NCBI RefSeq assembly: GCF_008843145.1
Contig: NZ_CP030265.1
Span: 4,643,001-4,707,000, forward strand
DNA: 64,000 bases
Origin: Skermanella pratensis
Lineage (GTDB): Bacteria; Pseudomonadota; Alphaproteobacteria; Azospirillales; Azospirillaceae
Direction of reading: 5' to 3'
Position 1 is the first letter of the stretch. Every line of letters starts with the position of its first letter. Below the pieces are notes generated by a model. The model was not told where the DNA came from. It saw only the letters and a list, made by a program, of their open reading frames with translations, and made no database searches. Shown here in pieces: positions 27,742 to 36,670 of this stretch. The position numbers and the translations under genes were made by a program.

Positions 27742-28674
27742 TCAGCCGTAGACATTCTCCAATTGTGCATCATCAAAAGTATACGTCGAGTTACAGAACT
27801 CGCAGGTGACCTCGACCCGGCCGTTGACCTTCAATTCCGAGATCTCCTCGCGCGGCAGCGACCGCAGCACCGTCGCCACGCGGTCGCGCGAGCAGCGGCA
27901 GGTGGCGCGGAGCTCCGTCGGGGTATAGACGCGCACGCCGTCCTCGTGGAACAGGCGGAACAGCAGGTCGTTGGGCGGCAGCCTCGGGTCCAGCAGTTCG
28001 GCGTCGGTGCAGGTGCCGATCAGCACCATCGCCCGGCGCCAGTCGTCGGCGACGTCGCTGCCCAGCGTCTGCTGGATCTGGTCCTCCGGCAGGCGCTGGA
28101 GCATCAGGGCGCCGCCGCGCCAGATGCCGCCGGAGACGGCCCCGGCGCGGCCGACCGCGACCTTAATGCCGGTGTCGAGCTGCTCTGACTGGCGGAAATA
28201 GTGCTGGACGCACTCCGACAGCGTATCGCCGTTCAGTTCGACGATACCCTGGTAGCGCTCCGTGTGCTCGCCCTGGTCGACCGTGAAGGCGAGATAGCCG
28301 GTACCGAGCAAGGCCGGAACGGGGGCCGCCGCGCCCGCGTCGGCGCCGGCCAGCCGGTCGGCGTCGAACTGGGCGTAACCGCGCACGTCGCCGGTGCTGG
28401 TGACGTCGGCCACCATCAGCGAGATCGGGCCGTCGCCCTTGGTCTGGAGCGTGAAGATGCCCTCGTACTTGAGGGCGCCAGCCAGGGTGATGGCGAGCGT
28501 GATGGTTTCACCGAGCAGTTGGGCGACCGGCTCGGGATAGGCGTGCTTGGACAGGACCTCGTCGAGCATCGGGCCGACCCTGACCAGACGGCCCCGCAGG
28601 TGCGAGGCGTCGATCTGGAAAGGCTGCACGATGTCGTCGGTGAGGGGATTCTCGGCGTGACCGAAATGGCTCAT
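27742..28674 (-). CDS. hslO: Redox-regulated chaperone Hsp33
   Basis: A 310-residue Hsp33. Seen: the C-terminal zinc site CRCSRD and CEFCNSTY (CxC plus CxxC), which supplies the four thiols for oxidative activation; [22 protein letters not shown]; and [10 protein letters not shown]. Known: zinc-bound and idle in the reduced cytosol, Hsp33 unfolds and holds aggregating proteins under oxidative or bleach stress. Its ATG overlaps the argF stop as ATGA, so its translation is tied to arginine-synthesis genes. The start at 28674 fits the family N-terminus. This pairing with argF recurs in related alphaproteobacteria. Confidence 0.93.
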   Translation of the reverse strand: MSHFGHAENPLTDDIVQPFQIDASHLRGRLVRVGPMLDEVLSKHAYPEPVAQLLGETITLAITLAGALKYEGIFTLQTKGDGPISLMVADVTSTGDVRGYAQFDADRLAGADAGAAAPVPALLGTGYLAFTVDQGEHTERYQGIVELNGDTLSECVQHYFRQSEQLDTGIKVAVGRAGAVSGGIWRGGALMLQRLPEDQIQQTLGSDVADDWRRAMVLIGTCTDAELLDPRLPPNDLLFRLFHEDGVRVYTPTELRATCRCSRDRVATVLRSLPREEISELKVNGRVEVTCEFCNSTYTFDDAQLENVYG

Positions 28675-29597
28675 GAACTCAGACACCAGGTTAGAATGCC
28701 CTTCTGGGCGTGCAGGCGGTTTTCCGCCTCGTCCCATACCACGGAGTTCGGGCCGTCGATCACGTCGGCGGTGACCTCGTCGCCGCGGTGGGCCGGCAGA
28801 CAGTGCATGAATATGGCGTCCGGTTTCGCATTTGCCATAAGGCGCCGGTCGACCCGGTAGGGAGCCAGCATGTTGTGTCGGGTCGCGGCATCCTGCTGGT
28901 TCATGGAGACCCAGGTGTCGGTGACCACGCAGTCGGCCCCGGCGACGGCGGCATTCGGATCGCCGCCGACGCTCACCTTTCCGCCCTGCCCGACCGCCCA
29001 GCCGACCAGATCGGGGCCGGGCCTGAGCTGTTCCGGGCAGGCGAGGCGCAGTTCGAAGCCGAACCGGACCGCCGCGTGGATCCAGCTGACGGCGACATTG
29101 TTGCCGTCGCCGCTCCAGGCCACCACCTTGCCCGCGATCGGGCCGCGGTGCTCCTCGAAGGTCAGCACGTCGGCCATGATCTGGCAGGGATGCGACCGGT
29201 CGGTCAGCCCGTTGATCACCGGGACGGTCGCGTGCTCCGCCAATTCCAGCAGCTTCTCCTCTGAATCGGTGCGCAGCATGATCACGTCGACGAAGCGGGA
29301 CAGTACCTTGGCGGTGTCGGCCACCGTCTCGCCGCGGCCAAGCTGCATCTCCTTGGAGCTGAGCATCACCACGTCGCCGCCGAGCTGGCGCATGCCGACC
29401 TCGAAGGAGACGCGGGTCCGGGTGGACGGCTTCTCGAAGATCATGGCGAGCGTCTTGCCGGCCAGCGGCTTGTCGCTCCTCCCGCTGGCCTTCAACGCCT
29501 TGCCGCGCTCCAGGATGGAGCGCAGCATCGCGGCGTCGAAATCGTCGAGGTCGAGGAAATGGCGGGGCCCGGCGCCGCCGGGTGCCTGCGCGCTCAT
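28671..29597 (-). CDS. argF: Ornithine carbamoyltransferase
   Basis: A 308-residue enzyme. Seen: the carbamoyl-phosphate motif S58-T-R-T-R62, HPCQ at 136-139, the ornithine-side SMNQQ loop near 231-235 and HCLPAHRG from 265. All catalytic motifs are intact. Known reaction: ornithine plus carbamoyl phosphate gives citrulline in the cytosol. The ATG at 29597 overlaps the argD stop by four bases, and its own stop overlaps hslO in the same way, so three genes are translated as a chain. Very high confidence. Confidence 0.96.
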   Translation of the reverse strand: MSAQAPGGAGPRHFLDLDDFDAAMLRSILERGKALKASGRSDKPLAGKTLAMIFEKPSTRTRVSFEVGMRQLGGDVVMLSSKEMQLGRGETVADTAKVLSRFVDVIMLRTDSEEKLLELAEHATVPVINGLTDRSHPCQIMADVLTFEEHRGPIAGKVVAWSGDGNNVAVSWIHAAVRFGFELRLACPEQLRPGPDLVGWAVGQGGKVSVGGDPNAAVAGADCVVTDTWVSMNQQDAATRHNMLAPYRVDRRLMANAKPDAIFMHCLPAHRGDEVTADVIDGPNSVVWDEAENRLHAQKGILTWCLSS

Positions 29598-30772
29598 GGC
29601 GCCAGCTCCGCGCAGACCTTGTCCAGGGTGTCGATCGCCTCGTCCACCTGGGTTTCGGTGATGATCAGCGGCGGCAGCAGGCGCACGACGTTGTCGCCGG
29701 CGGCGACCGTCAGCATGCCATGGGCGCGAAGCTTGTCCACGACGGTGCCGTTGACGATCTCGGGAGCGAACCGAAGGCCCAGCAGCAGGCCGGCGCCCCG
29801 CACCTCCACCAGCGCCCCGGGATGGCGGGCGGCCAGGTCGATCAGGCGGCTCCACAGCACGCGGGCGATACGGTCGACGCCTTCCAGGAAGCCCGGCTCC
29901 AGCATGACGTCGAGCACGGCGTTTCCGACCGCCGTCGCCAGCGGGTTGCCACCATAGGTCGAGCCATGGGTGCCGGGAGTCATGCCGACCGCGGCCTTCT
30001 CGGTCGCGAGGCAGGCGCCCAGCGGGAAGCCGCCGCCGATGCCCTTCGCGACCGACATCACGTCGGGCGTGATGCCGGCCCATTCATGGGCGAACAGCTT
30101 CCCGGTGCGGCCCATGCCGGTCTGGATCTCGTCGAACAGCAGCAGCAGGCCGTACTCGTCGCAGACCTCGCGGAGCTGGCGCAGATAGTCGAGCGAGCCG
30201 GCGCGGATGCCGCCCTCGCCCTGCACCGGTTCGATCGAGATGCCCGCCGTCTCGTCGGTGATGGCGGCGCGCAGCTCGTTCATGTTGCCGAAGGCGACCT
30301 GGTCGAAGCCGTCCTGCATGGGGCCGAAGCCCTTGACCATCTTCTCCTGCTTGGTCGCGGCGATGGCGGTCGTGGTCCGCCCGTGGAAGGCGCCGCCGGC
30401 GGTGATGATCCGCCAGCGCTCGGGATGCCCCGTCTCGTACTGGTACTTGCGCACCACCTTGATCGCGCATTCCCACGCCTCGACGCCGGAATTGGTGAAG
30501 AACACCGTGTCGGCGAAGGTGTGATCGACAAGTCGTCGCGCCAGGCTCTCCTGCCCCGCCACGCGGTACAGGTTGGAGGTATGCCATATCTTGTGCGCCT
30601 GATCGGTCAGCGCCTTGATCAGGTGCGGATGGGCATGGCCCAGCGCGGTGACGGCGACGCCGCTGGCGAAGTCCAGGTAGCGCCGGCCGGTCGTGTCGAA
30701 GACATAGGGTCCTTCGCCCCGCTCGAATACGACATCCGCACGGGCATAGGTGGGCATGACAACAGGGATCAC
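29594..30772 (-). CDS. argD: Acetylornithine aminotransferase
   Basis: A 392-residue class III PLP aminotransferase. Seen: substrate and cofactor segments [15 protein letters not shown] near 91-105, GGAFHGRT near 126-133, [12 protein letters not shown] near 213-224 and the PLP lysine K243 in [14 protein letters not shown]. Known reaction: N-acetylglutamate semialdehyde to N-acetylornithine (and often succinyl-diaminopimelate). The start is a GTG at 30772 with GGGGG eight bases upstream; an ATG at 30757 is the alternative. It is the first gene of the argD-argF-hslO chain. Confidence 0.95.
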   Translation of the reverse strand: MIPVVMPTYARADVVFERGEGPYVFDTTGRRYLDFASGVAVTALGHAHPHLIKALTDQAHKIWHTSNLYRVAGQESLARRLVDHTFADTVFFTNSGVEAWECAIKVVRKYQYETGHPERWRIITAGGAFHGRTTTAIAATKQEKMVKGFGPMQDGFDQVAFGNMNELRAAITDETAGISIEPVQGEGGIRAGSLDYLRQLREVCDEYGLLLLFDEIQTGMGRTGKLFAHEWAGITPDVMSVAKGIGGGFPLGACLATEKAAVGMTPGTHGSTYGGNPLATAVGNAVLDVMLEPGFLEGVDRIARVLWSRLIDLAARHPGALVEVRGAGLLLGLRFAPEIVNGTVVDKLRAHGMLTVAAGDNVVRLLPPLIITETQVDEAIDTLDKVCAELAP

Positions 30773-31081
30773 GGGTAAGCCCCCAACGGGTTCAATTCCG
30801 GCAACGGTCCACCAGCGCCGTCCTCCGGAAAATGGCGTAGTACGGAAAGCACGAACTCCCGGAAGGCGCAGCCATCCGGGAGACCGCAGACTATCCGAAG
30901 CCGGGGACGGGATGTCAACGATTGCAGGCGCGAATCGGGCGGGCGGGGCGTGATTTCGTGGGCCGGAGCAGCGGAATAAGGAGAAATTCGCGGTAATAAA
31001 GCCTTAAATCCCTTGTGACAATCTTGCGCCCGATTTGCATTCAAAGGAATGCATCCACGTGTTCGGGAAACGTCTCAGCAA
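30773..31081. other. Intergenic region between divergent operons
   Basis: This 309-base stretch separates argD and the csgG-like gene and should hold both promoters. The part at 30960-31050 is the most AT-rich (for example GGAGAAATTCGCGGTAATAA). No ARG-box, riboswitch or terminator is convincing by eye. Confidence 0.5.
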
Positions 31082-32077
31082 ATGACCGCCGCTGCATTTC
31101 GCCCTGGAAGCGACAGGATCTCCCTCGGCAGGCTGCTTCGCCTTGCCCTTGCCGGAACGATGGCATTGAGCGGATGCGCCACGCCGGCCCCGACGCCGAC
31201 CGCGGTCCAGGCCCCCGCCGCCGTCGCGGAGGCCCAGAAGCAGGCGGCACTGGCGCCGCCCGCCGTCAAGAGCTTCAAGCGGAAGGTGGCGTTGGGCCGC
31301 TTCACCAACGAAACCCGCTATGGCAAGGCGCTGCTGGGCGGCGACCTGGATCCGCTCGGGCGCCAGACCGGCGACATGCTGAGTTCGCGGCTGGTCGAAT
31401 CCGGGCGCTTCATCGTGCTTGAACGGCCCGACCTCGCGGCGATCAAGGCCGAGCAGGCCCTGTCCGGCGGCGGCAACACCGTCGGGGCCGACACCCTGAT
31501 CGTCGGGTCGCTGACGGAATTCGGCCGCGGCGCCGAAGGCCAGGCGGGATTCCTCAGCAACACCAAGCGCCAGGTCGCCCGAGCCAAGGTCGAGGTGCGG
31601 CTTGTCGACGTCAGGACGGGACACGCCTATTTCTCGGCGACCGGCGCCGGAGAGGCGGCGGTCGAGCAGGGCACCGTCATGGGGTTCGGCTCCCGCGCCG
31701 ATTACGACGCGACCCTCAACGACCGGGCGATCGGCGCCGCCATTTCCGACCTTCTCAGCAGCCTCGTCGCGAAACTCGAGGAACGTCCCTGGCGCAGCGA
31801 CATCCTGAAGGTCGACGGACCGCGCGTCTATATCAGCGGCGGCACCAGGCAGGGCCTGAAGCCGGGAGACAGGCTCGCCGTCATGCGGAGCGGCGAGCGG
31901 GTGAAAAGCGCGCAGAGCGGTTTCGACCTGGAACTGCCCCCCTCCCCCGTCGCCGAACTGGTGGTCGAGAGCACGTTCGGCGACAGCGTGACCAGCGAGG
32001 GGTCGATCGCGCGCATCACGGGCGGAACCGTTCCGGGCGGCAATACCAGCGGTCTGTTCGTCGCCGAAGTGAAGTGA
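31082..32077 (+). CDS. CsgG/HfaB family lipoprotein
   Basis: About 331 residues from the ATG at 31082; an ATG 11 codons upstream is possible. Seen: a hydrophobic leader and lipobox ALSGC at C32, an Ala/Pro-rich linker, then KVALGRFTNETRYGKALL, DMLSSRLVESGRFIVLERPDL and GADTLIVGSLTEFGR, the core of the CsgG family. Known: CsgG forms an outer-membrane secretion pore for curli; relatives such as HfaB act in holdfast anchoring. It is the first of four lipoprotein genes in one direction. There are no curlin genes here, so export of curli is unlikely. Confidence 0.85.
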   Translation: MTAAAFRPGSDRISLGRLLRLALAGTMALSGCATPAPTPTAVQAPAAVAEAQKQAALAPPAVKSFKRKVALGRFTNETRYGKALLGGDLDPLGRQTGDMLSSRLVESGRFIVLERPDLAAIKAEQALSGGGNTVGADTLIVGSLTEFGRGAEGQAGFLSNTKRQVARAKVEVRLVDVRTGHAYFSATGAGEAAVEQGTVMGFGSRADYDATLNDRAIGAAISDLLSSLVAKLEERPWRSDILKVDGPRVYISGGTRQGLKPGDRLAVMRSGERVKSAQSGFDLELPPSPVAELVVESTFGDSVTSEGSIARITGGTVPGGNTSGLFVAEVK

Positions 32078-32088
32078 GGAGCCGAGAC

Positions 32089-32394
32089 ATGTTCGTTCGT
32101 CCATTGGCGCTGGCCGGCGCCCTGCTGCTGACCGCCTGCGCCTATCCCGGCACGTCGGTCCGGACCTTGGAGGAAAAGCCGCGACTGGCTTTCGCCAACG
32201 CCTCCCCCACCGCCATGCTGTTCATCAACGGCGTCCTGATCGGCCCGGCCGCCGATTACGACGGAAAGAAGAACACGCTTCAGGTGGGAACGGGCACCCA
32301 CACCGTTGAAGTCCGGGAAAACGACAGGGTCGTACTCAGCGAGAAGATCTATCTCGGGTCCGACATGACCAAAACAATCTCCCTGCCCAAGTGA
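32089..32394 (+). CDS. Small lipoprotein
   Basis: A 101-residue product. Seen: signal sequence LALAGALLLTACAYP with lipobox Cys17, then a compact beta-rich domain (AMLFINGVLIGPAADYDGK, HTVEVRENDRVVLSEKIYL) that resembles a PEGA-like or carboxypeptidase-regulatory fold; that assignment is inference. GAGGAG lies nine bases before the ATG. It sits between the csgG-like and DUF4810 genes, 11 bases after the former, and is an extra member of an otherwise three-gene lipoprotein operon. Confidence 0.75.
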   Translation: MFVRPLALAGALLLTACAYPGTSVRTLEEKPRLAFANASPTAMLFINGVLIGPAADYDGKKNTLQVGTGTHTVEVRENDRVVLSEKIYLGSDMTKTISLPK

Positions 32395-32416
32395 GTCAGA
32401 TCAAGTGAGTCAGATG
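32389..32416. repeat. 14-bp tandem duplication at a gene junction
   Basis: AAGTGAGTCAGATC is followed directly by AAGTGAGTCAGATG. It covers the end of the small lipoprotein gene (its stop codon) and duplicates it just ahead of the DUF4810 start. Confidence 0.85.
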
Positions 32417-32809
32417 ATGAGAGCCAGTCGCCTTTCGATTCTGGCCGTGGCCGCGATTTGTGCGGGATGCGGTCCGACGACGAAATATTACTGGGGCAAC
32501 TATTCCAAGTCGCTTTATGACTACCAACAGAACCCCACCGCTCAAGCCAGCCATCAGGCGGAGTTGGAGAGTATCATCGCCTCGGGCGAACCGACCCGGA
32601 AAGTTCCTCCCGGCATCTACGCGGAACTTGGCTACCTGAAGCTTTCGTCCGGCGACAGCAGCGGCGCCATAGCGCTGTTCGAGAAGGAAAGATCCGCTTG
32701 GCCGGAGTCGGCGCAGATGATGGACAAAGCCATCCTGAGTGCGCGCGAAGGCAAGGACAAGTCCCCCGCCGCAACCGGCGTCACGCCGGTATCGCTTCCC
32801 ACCAGCTGA
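32414..32809 (+). CDS. DUF4810 family lipoprotein
   Basis: About 131 residues. Seen: leader ending ICAGC with Cys19, then the DUF4810 signature TTKYYWGNYSKSLYDYQQNP, and helical repeats GIYAELGYLKLSSGDSSGAIALFEKE that look like one TPR unit. Known only as the partner of CsgG-like and DUF799 lipoproteins in conserved operons of proteobacteria. Starts at 32405 (GTG) and 32417 are alternatives; the doubled 14-bp unit in front makes the choice uncertain. It is followed by the GNA1162 gene after 12 bases. Confidence 0.82.
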   Translation: MMRASRLSILAVAAICAGCGPTTKYYWGNYSKSLYDYQQNPTAQASHQAELESIIASGEPTRKVPPGIYAELGYLKLSSGDSSGAIALFEKERSAWPESAQMMDKAILSAREGKDKSPAATGVTPVSLPTS

Positions 32810-32821
32810 AGGCGACCCCTC

Positions 32822-33481
32822 ATGCGAAATTACGTCAAGGCCGCCCTGGCCTGCCTGTGCCTGATGGGGCTGTCCGCGTGCGCGGCGCCGCCGCAGAAGA
32901 AGGACTTCGACGCGATCCGCGCGAACCACCCGCGTTCCATCCTGATCGTACCGGTGACGAACGCCAGCACGCAGGTCGATGCGCCGGACAACTTCCTGGT
33001 GACCCTGCCGGTGCCGCTGGCGGAGAAAGGCTACTATGTCTTCCCCGTGCACATGGTCAAGCGGGTCATGGAAGACGAGGGATTGGCCGACGCCGACCTG
33101 GTCCACTCGGCGGACGCCCGCAAGGTGGCTGCCCTGTTCGGAGCCGACGCCGTCCTGTTCGCCAATATCCGACGCTGGGATAGCCAGTACATCCTGCTGT
33201 CGACCACCACGACGGTCGACATCGACTACACTTTGAAAAGCGGCAGGACGGGGGAGACGCTCTGGGAAGAGACGGTCCACACGGCCTATTCTCCGCAGGC
33301 GCAGAACTCGGGCGGCCACCCCCTGGCCTTCCTGGTCACGCAGCTCATCGTCGCCGCCATGGAGAGGGCGGCGCCGAGTTACCTGCCCTTGGCGAGCCAA
33401 GCCAACGGCGTCGCCTTCTACGCGGCGGGCCGCGGCATTCCTTCCGGACCGTACGATCCGCAGTTCGGCAAGGATTACTGA
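32822..33481 (+). CDS. GNA1162/DUF799 family lipoprotein
   Basis: A 219-residue lipoprotein. Seen: leader with lipobox GLSAC at Cys20, then NHPRSILIVPVTNAS, PLAEKGYYVFPVHMVKRVMEDEG, LFGADAVLFANIRRWDSQYILL and a C-terminal PYDPQFGKDY. This matches the GNA1162 family, whose Neisseria member has a TolB/CsgG-like fold and is an outer-membrane antigen. In this order (CsgG, small lipoprotein, DUF4810, GNA1162) the set is likely an outer-membrane assembly or surface-transport complex of unknown cargo. Confidence 0.85.
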   Translation: MRNYVKAALACLCLMGLSACAAPPQKKDFDAIRANHPRSILIVPVTNASTQVDAPDNFLVTLPVPLAEKGYYVFPVHMVKRVMEDEGLADADLVHSADARKVAALFGADAVLFANIRRWDSQYILLSTTTTVDIDYTLKSGRTGETLWEETVHTAYSPQAQNSGGHPLAFLVTQLIVAAMERAAPSYLPLASQANGVAFYAAGRGIPSGPYDPQFGKDY

Positions 33482-33564
33482 GGCGGCTGATCGGCCGGGA
33501 GAGGCTGATACAGCAGGGGTTCCGGGCGGAGATGGCGCTTGCGAGGCGGAAGGCCGGGTGATAG

Positions 33565-33582
33565 CTAATCCGAAAGTATTAG
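33565..33582. promoter_or_regulatory. Short inverted repeat, possible operator
   Basis: CTAAT and ATTAG are separated by eight bases, in an AT-rich patch 29 bases before the GTG start of the unknown gene pair. The half-sites are only five bases long, so chance is possible. No regulator gene is adjacent. Confidence 0.3.
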
Positions 33583-33610
33583 ATCTTTCGCCTGAAGGGC
33601 AGTCCGCTCC

Positions 33611-34597
33611 GTGCGACCTTCCGATCCGACGTTATCCGGCGTCCTGAACGAACTCGGCGGCCCGCGCGGCGGGAACATCGACCCCGTGTCCCGTGCGCGG
33701 GCGGAAAATTTCCTCATGGAGGAGAGGGTTCATCCCGACCGTCTGGCCGGGTACGAGTCCCGGCACCCGCCGCGTGAGGCGACCCGAGATGCCTGGACAC
33801 GGAGCCACAATGATTATCTGCAAGCCTCCGTGTTCGTGGACGTGCCTGAAACCTTCGGAAGCCTGAATTCCGACGCCGCACTGCCTCCCGCGGTGTCCTC
33901 GACACTAGGCCGGGAACAGGTCCTGATCCGTGTCGAGTGCTTGGATTTCGCCCTGAATGAAACCAAAATCTGCTCGCTGGTCGACTTGGAGCATAATCTG
34001 GCCGTCTATACCGGGAGTCGGAAGGACGCTTTGACGAGCCAGGGTGACGCGAAGGCCCTGCTGGAGGAAGTCTGCCGGTCGTTGAACACCAATCCTTACG
34101 CGGTTCGCCCACGTTTCGCCGCCTTCGCGGAGGAAATGCAGGAGGAGATCGAGTCGGCGGATTGGGCCGACCGGCTGCGCGACCGTCTGGGCCTTGCGCA
34201 CTATCCGTCTCCCAAAATCAAGTTCGGCGCCCATCCTGTCGCGCTGATGCGCTACAAGGTCGGCGAGGTGACGGACCAAGCAAGCCACGCGGGAACGACC
34301 TTCGCGCTGACCGTCCCCACTGCCCTGGATGCGGAGCCCTACGAGATTTTCCACCCTGCGCCGAAGGAGAGCAATTTCGGCCGGACCCTGAACCTCGCCG
34401 GCTGTGGCGACGAGTGCGACAGGCTCGCGTCGGAGGTGCTGCACCTGCGGGTCGACTACAAGCCTTCGCATATCCTGAAAGTCGGCGCCGTCACCACCCC
34501 CGTGGACACTTCGCCCTCCCGGATCGCCGAGATGCGTGAACAGCATTTATTCTGTTTGCGATACTTGCATGGGAACGAGGATTTCGGCACGCTGTGA
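33611..34597 (+). CDS. Unrecognised protein, first gene of a coupled pair
   Basis: A 328-residue protein I cannot place. Seen: no signal peptide or membrane helix; a soluble mixed alpha/beta sequence with LGREQVLIRVECLDFAL, a helical middle part EEMQEEIESADWADRLRDRLG, a Cys pair in AGCGDECDRL near 272 and a C-terminal CLRYLHGNEDFGTL. No nuclease, protease or NTPase motif is evident. The start is a GTG with GAAGGG about 11 bases upstream. Its stop TGA overlaps the next start as GTGA, so the two proteins are made together. Base composition is slightly less GC-rich than its neighbours. A role in a novel two-protein system is possible but unproven. Confidence 0.65.
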   Translation: MRPSDPTLSGVLNELGGPRGGNIDPVSRARAENFLMEERVHPDRLAGYESRHPPREATRDAWTRSHNDYLQASVFVDVPETFGSLNSDAALPPAVSSTLGREQVLIRVECLDFALNETKICSLVDLEHNLAVYTGSRKDALTSQGDAKALLEEVCRSLNTNPYAVRPRFAAFAEEMQEEIESADWADRLRDRLGLAHYPSPKIKFGAHPVALMRYKVGEVTDQASHAGTTFALTVPTALDAEPYEIFHPAPKESNFGRTLNLAGCGDECDRLASEVLHLRVDYKPSHILKVGAVTTPVDTSPSRIAEMREQHLFCLRYLHGNEDFGTL

Positions 34598-36666
34598 AGA
34601 CCATGCAGGCTGTGCCCAAACTTGAACGTCACCCATGGCTGGACAGCCTGATCGGCGATCCCGCCGACGCGGTCGATTCGCTGCTTCAGGGCTGCGCCTA
34701 CCTGCCCGGCCTTCAGCGGATCAGCCCGTGCGAGGCCCTGATGGCTCTGATGGGCGACCTGCCTCCGGAAGCGCCGGAATGGGCGTTGCTGGACCGGGCG
34801 CTGCTGGCGTGGATCGAGCAGCGCCGCGACGGGGCCGGCGACCTTCTGGACCGCCCGGGCGGTGTCCAGCGGTTCATCCGCGAAACCGGGGAGGCGTTCC
34901 GGTCCGCGTGGCGGCTGGAGTTGCCGGAAAGCTCGGCCTGGATACGCGGCAACCTGCCTGATCTGCTGCGCTGGGCCGACAATTTCACGATCGACCCCAC
35001 TTTCGACCTGGGACGCGCGGTGCTGACGGCGGGCGCGCATCTTCAGCAGGGCGACGAACTGCGCTTCCAGTGGTTCCGGATCTGCGAGGAGGCGGCGCGA
35101 ACCCGCCTGCGCCACCGGCTCGACAATGCCATGCTCGGCCTGATCCGCTTGCCGGCCAAGGCCGGAGGGGCCGGGCCGTCGCAGGACGTGGTGACCGGGC
35201 TGGCCCGCTGGGCCTCCCGCCTGCCCCAGGACGACCGTTACAGGAACGAGGTGGTGCGGGAGTGGCGCGCGCTGAAGGCGGCCTTCCCGCGGCAGCCGGG
35301 GTTCTGGCGGAACCGCTGGGAAACGATTCTGGAGGATGGCCGATACGACCACGCATTCCTCCAATGGCTGAGGGATGGCGACCCGGCGCTGAGCGCCCCG
35401 GTCGGCAGGGTCCGGCCGAAGCGGGAGCCGCTGCTGCCGAAAAATGTTTCCGGCACCATCGACGACATGAAGAAGGAGGTCGGCAGGAACGGCCTGACCC
35501 GGCAGCTTTGGTCGCGCATGACGGCGCTCCTGGACCAGCTCGAGAATTTCGCAGACCTGACCGGCAACAGCTATTTCCTGGTCACCAGTTGCACCAGCAT
35601 CGCGAACATCGTCCTGCCCCACGCCCCGGGCCATGCCCTGGCGCAGGCCCGGCACGCCCTGCTGTGGGCGCCATCTGATGGACATGCCTGGAGCGTGCGT
35701 GCCCGCGCGCTGGAGCAGTTGGGTCTGCCGGACCTCGCCATTGCCGTCCTCTGGGAAGGCATGCGGCGCGCCCCGATGAGTCCGGCGTTCTGCAATCAGT
35801 TGGCCGTGCTCCTGGTCCGGCAGGGGCGCGGCCGGGAGGCCGAAGCGCTCCTGCGCCAGGCGATCCCGGATAGGGCCGATGACGTGACGGTCTATACCCT
35901 GTCGCATCTGCTGATTGGGGAAGGGCGCTTCGCGGAGGCGGCGATTGCCCTCGACCAATATCGGCAAAAGTTCGGAGAGGATGAACATTCCGCCCTTTTG
36001 GAGCGGCTGATCGCCGCCGGTCCCGCCGGACAGCAAAGTGCCCGCGATCATTTCTTGGGGATCGGCCGGAAGTCGGAGGGCGAGCCGGTCGCCTGGGATG
36101 CCGGCGCGGCGGACTCGGCGCTTTCGGCGGAAAGGAACGAAGCGGACCGGCTGGCCCGTATCGCAACGGTCAGCGACGCCGACCTGATGTTCCGCATTGG
36201 CGGCCAGTACCGTGACGAGGCGCTGGAACGCGTGGATCGCATCATCGCCGCTGATGAGTTCGACGCCTACGCCCAGGTCGTCAAGTCCCTGGCGGTGCCG
36301 GAATACCGGGAGGCGATGCAGGGACGGGCGGGCCGCTTCGCCGCATCGCTGCCCGTTCAACTCGCCATCGCCCCGCAGACCGCGGCGTCCGAGCGTTGGG
36401 ACGCCCTGGAGCGACGTTTCCCCGACGGCAAGCCGCTGATCGACCTCGTGCGGATGGCCCGCGGCGACGGCTCCCCCGGCGTCGCGGCCGATCTGATCGC
36501 CTGGAGCGAGACGCCCAGCCGGTGGGACGAGGGCTGGGCGAAGTTCCTCAAGAGACGGGTCGCCGATCACCTGGAGGGCGAGCGCCCCGCAAACTTGGAC
36601 AGACTGGCCCATGACGCGCTCACGCAGGCGGTGGACGTGGGCTGGAGCCTGAAACCGGCGGCTTGA
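34594..36666 (+). CDS. Large helical TPR-like protein, second gene of the pair
   Basis: A 690-residue soluble protein. Seen: almost entirely helical; the middle (about 345-460) has TPR-like repeats, for example HALAQARHALLWAPSDGHAW, LGLPDLAIAVLWEGMRRAP and LVRQGRGREAEALLRQAIP. The N-terminal 300 residues are helical with conserved Trp positions. There is no membrane helix and no recognisable catalytic motif. The start is GTG at 34594, overlapping the previous stop; an ATG at 34603 is an alternative. TPR arrays bind proteins, so it may scaffold the upstream protein; that is inference. It ends four bases from a convergent ABC-2 permease gene. Confidence 0.7.
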   Translation: MKTMQAVPKLERHPWLDSLIGDPADAVDSLLQGCAYLPGLQRISPCEALMALMGDLPPEAPEWALLDRALLAWIEQRRDGAGDLLDRPGGVQRFIRETGEAFRSAWRLELPESSAWIRGNLPDLLRWADNFTIDPTFDLGRAVLTAGAHLQQGDELRFQWFRICEEAARTRLRHRLDNAMLGLIRLPAKAGGAGPSQDVVTGLARWASRLPQDDRYRNEVVREWRALKAAFPRQPGFWRNRWETILEDGRYDHAFLQWLRDGDPALSAPVGRVRPKREPLLPKNVSGTIDDMKKEVGRNGLTRQLWSRMTALLDQLENFADLTGNSYFLVTSCTSIANIVLPHAPGHALAQARHALLWAPSDGHAWSVRARALEQLGLPDLAIAVLWEGMRRAPMSPAFCNQLAVLLVRQGRGREAEALLRQAIPDRADDVTVYTLSHLLIGEGRFAEAAIALDQYRQKFGEDEHSALLERLIAAGPAGQQSARDHFLGIGRKSEGEPVAWDAGAADSALSAERNEADRLARIATVSDADLMFRIGGQYRDEALERVDRIIAADEFDAYAQVVKSLAVPEYREAMQGRAGRFAASLPVQLAIAPQTAASERWDALERRFPDGKPLIDLVRMARGDGSPGVAADLIAWSETPSRWDEGWAKFLKRRVADHLEGERPANLDRLAHDALTQAVDVGWSLKPAA

Positions 36667-36670
36667 ACGG

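Noticed and set aside
29598-30083. A longer N-terminus for argF (about 160 extra codons)
   Set aside because: The extra residues are the argD region read in another frame. The ATG at 29597 with the ATGA overlap gives the normal family length.
33611-36666. TPR-GreAB-C-PIN type conflict system
   Set aside because: The TPR-like protein is only 690 residues and I see no GreA/B C-terminal or PIN domain acidic motif.
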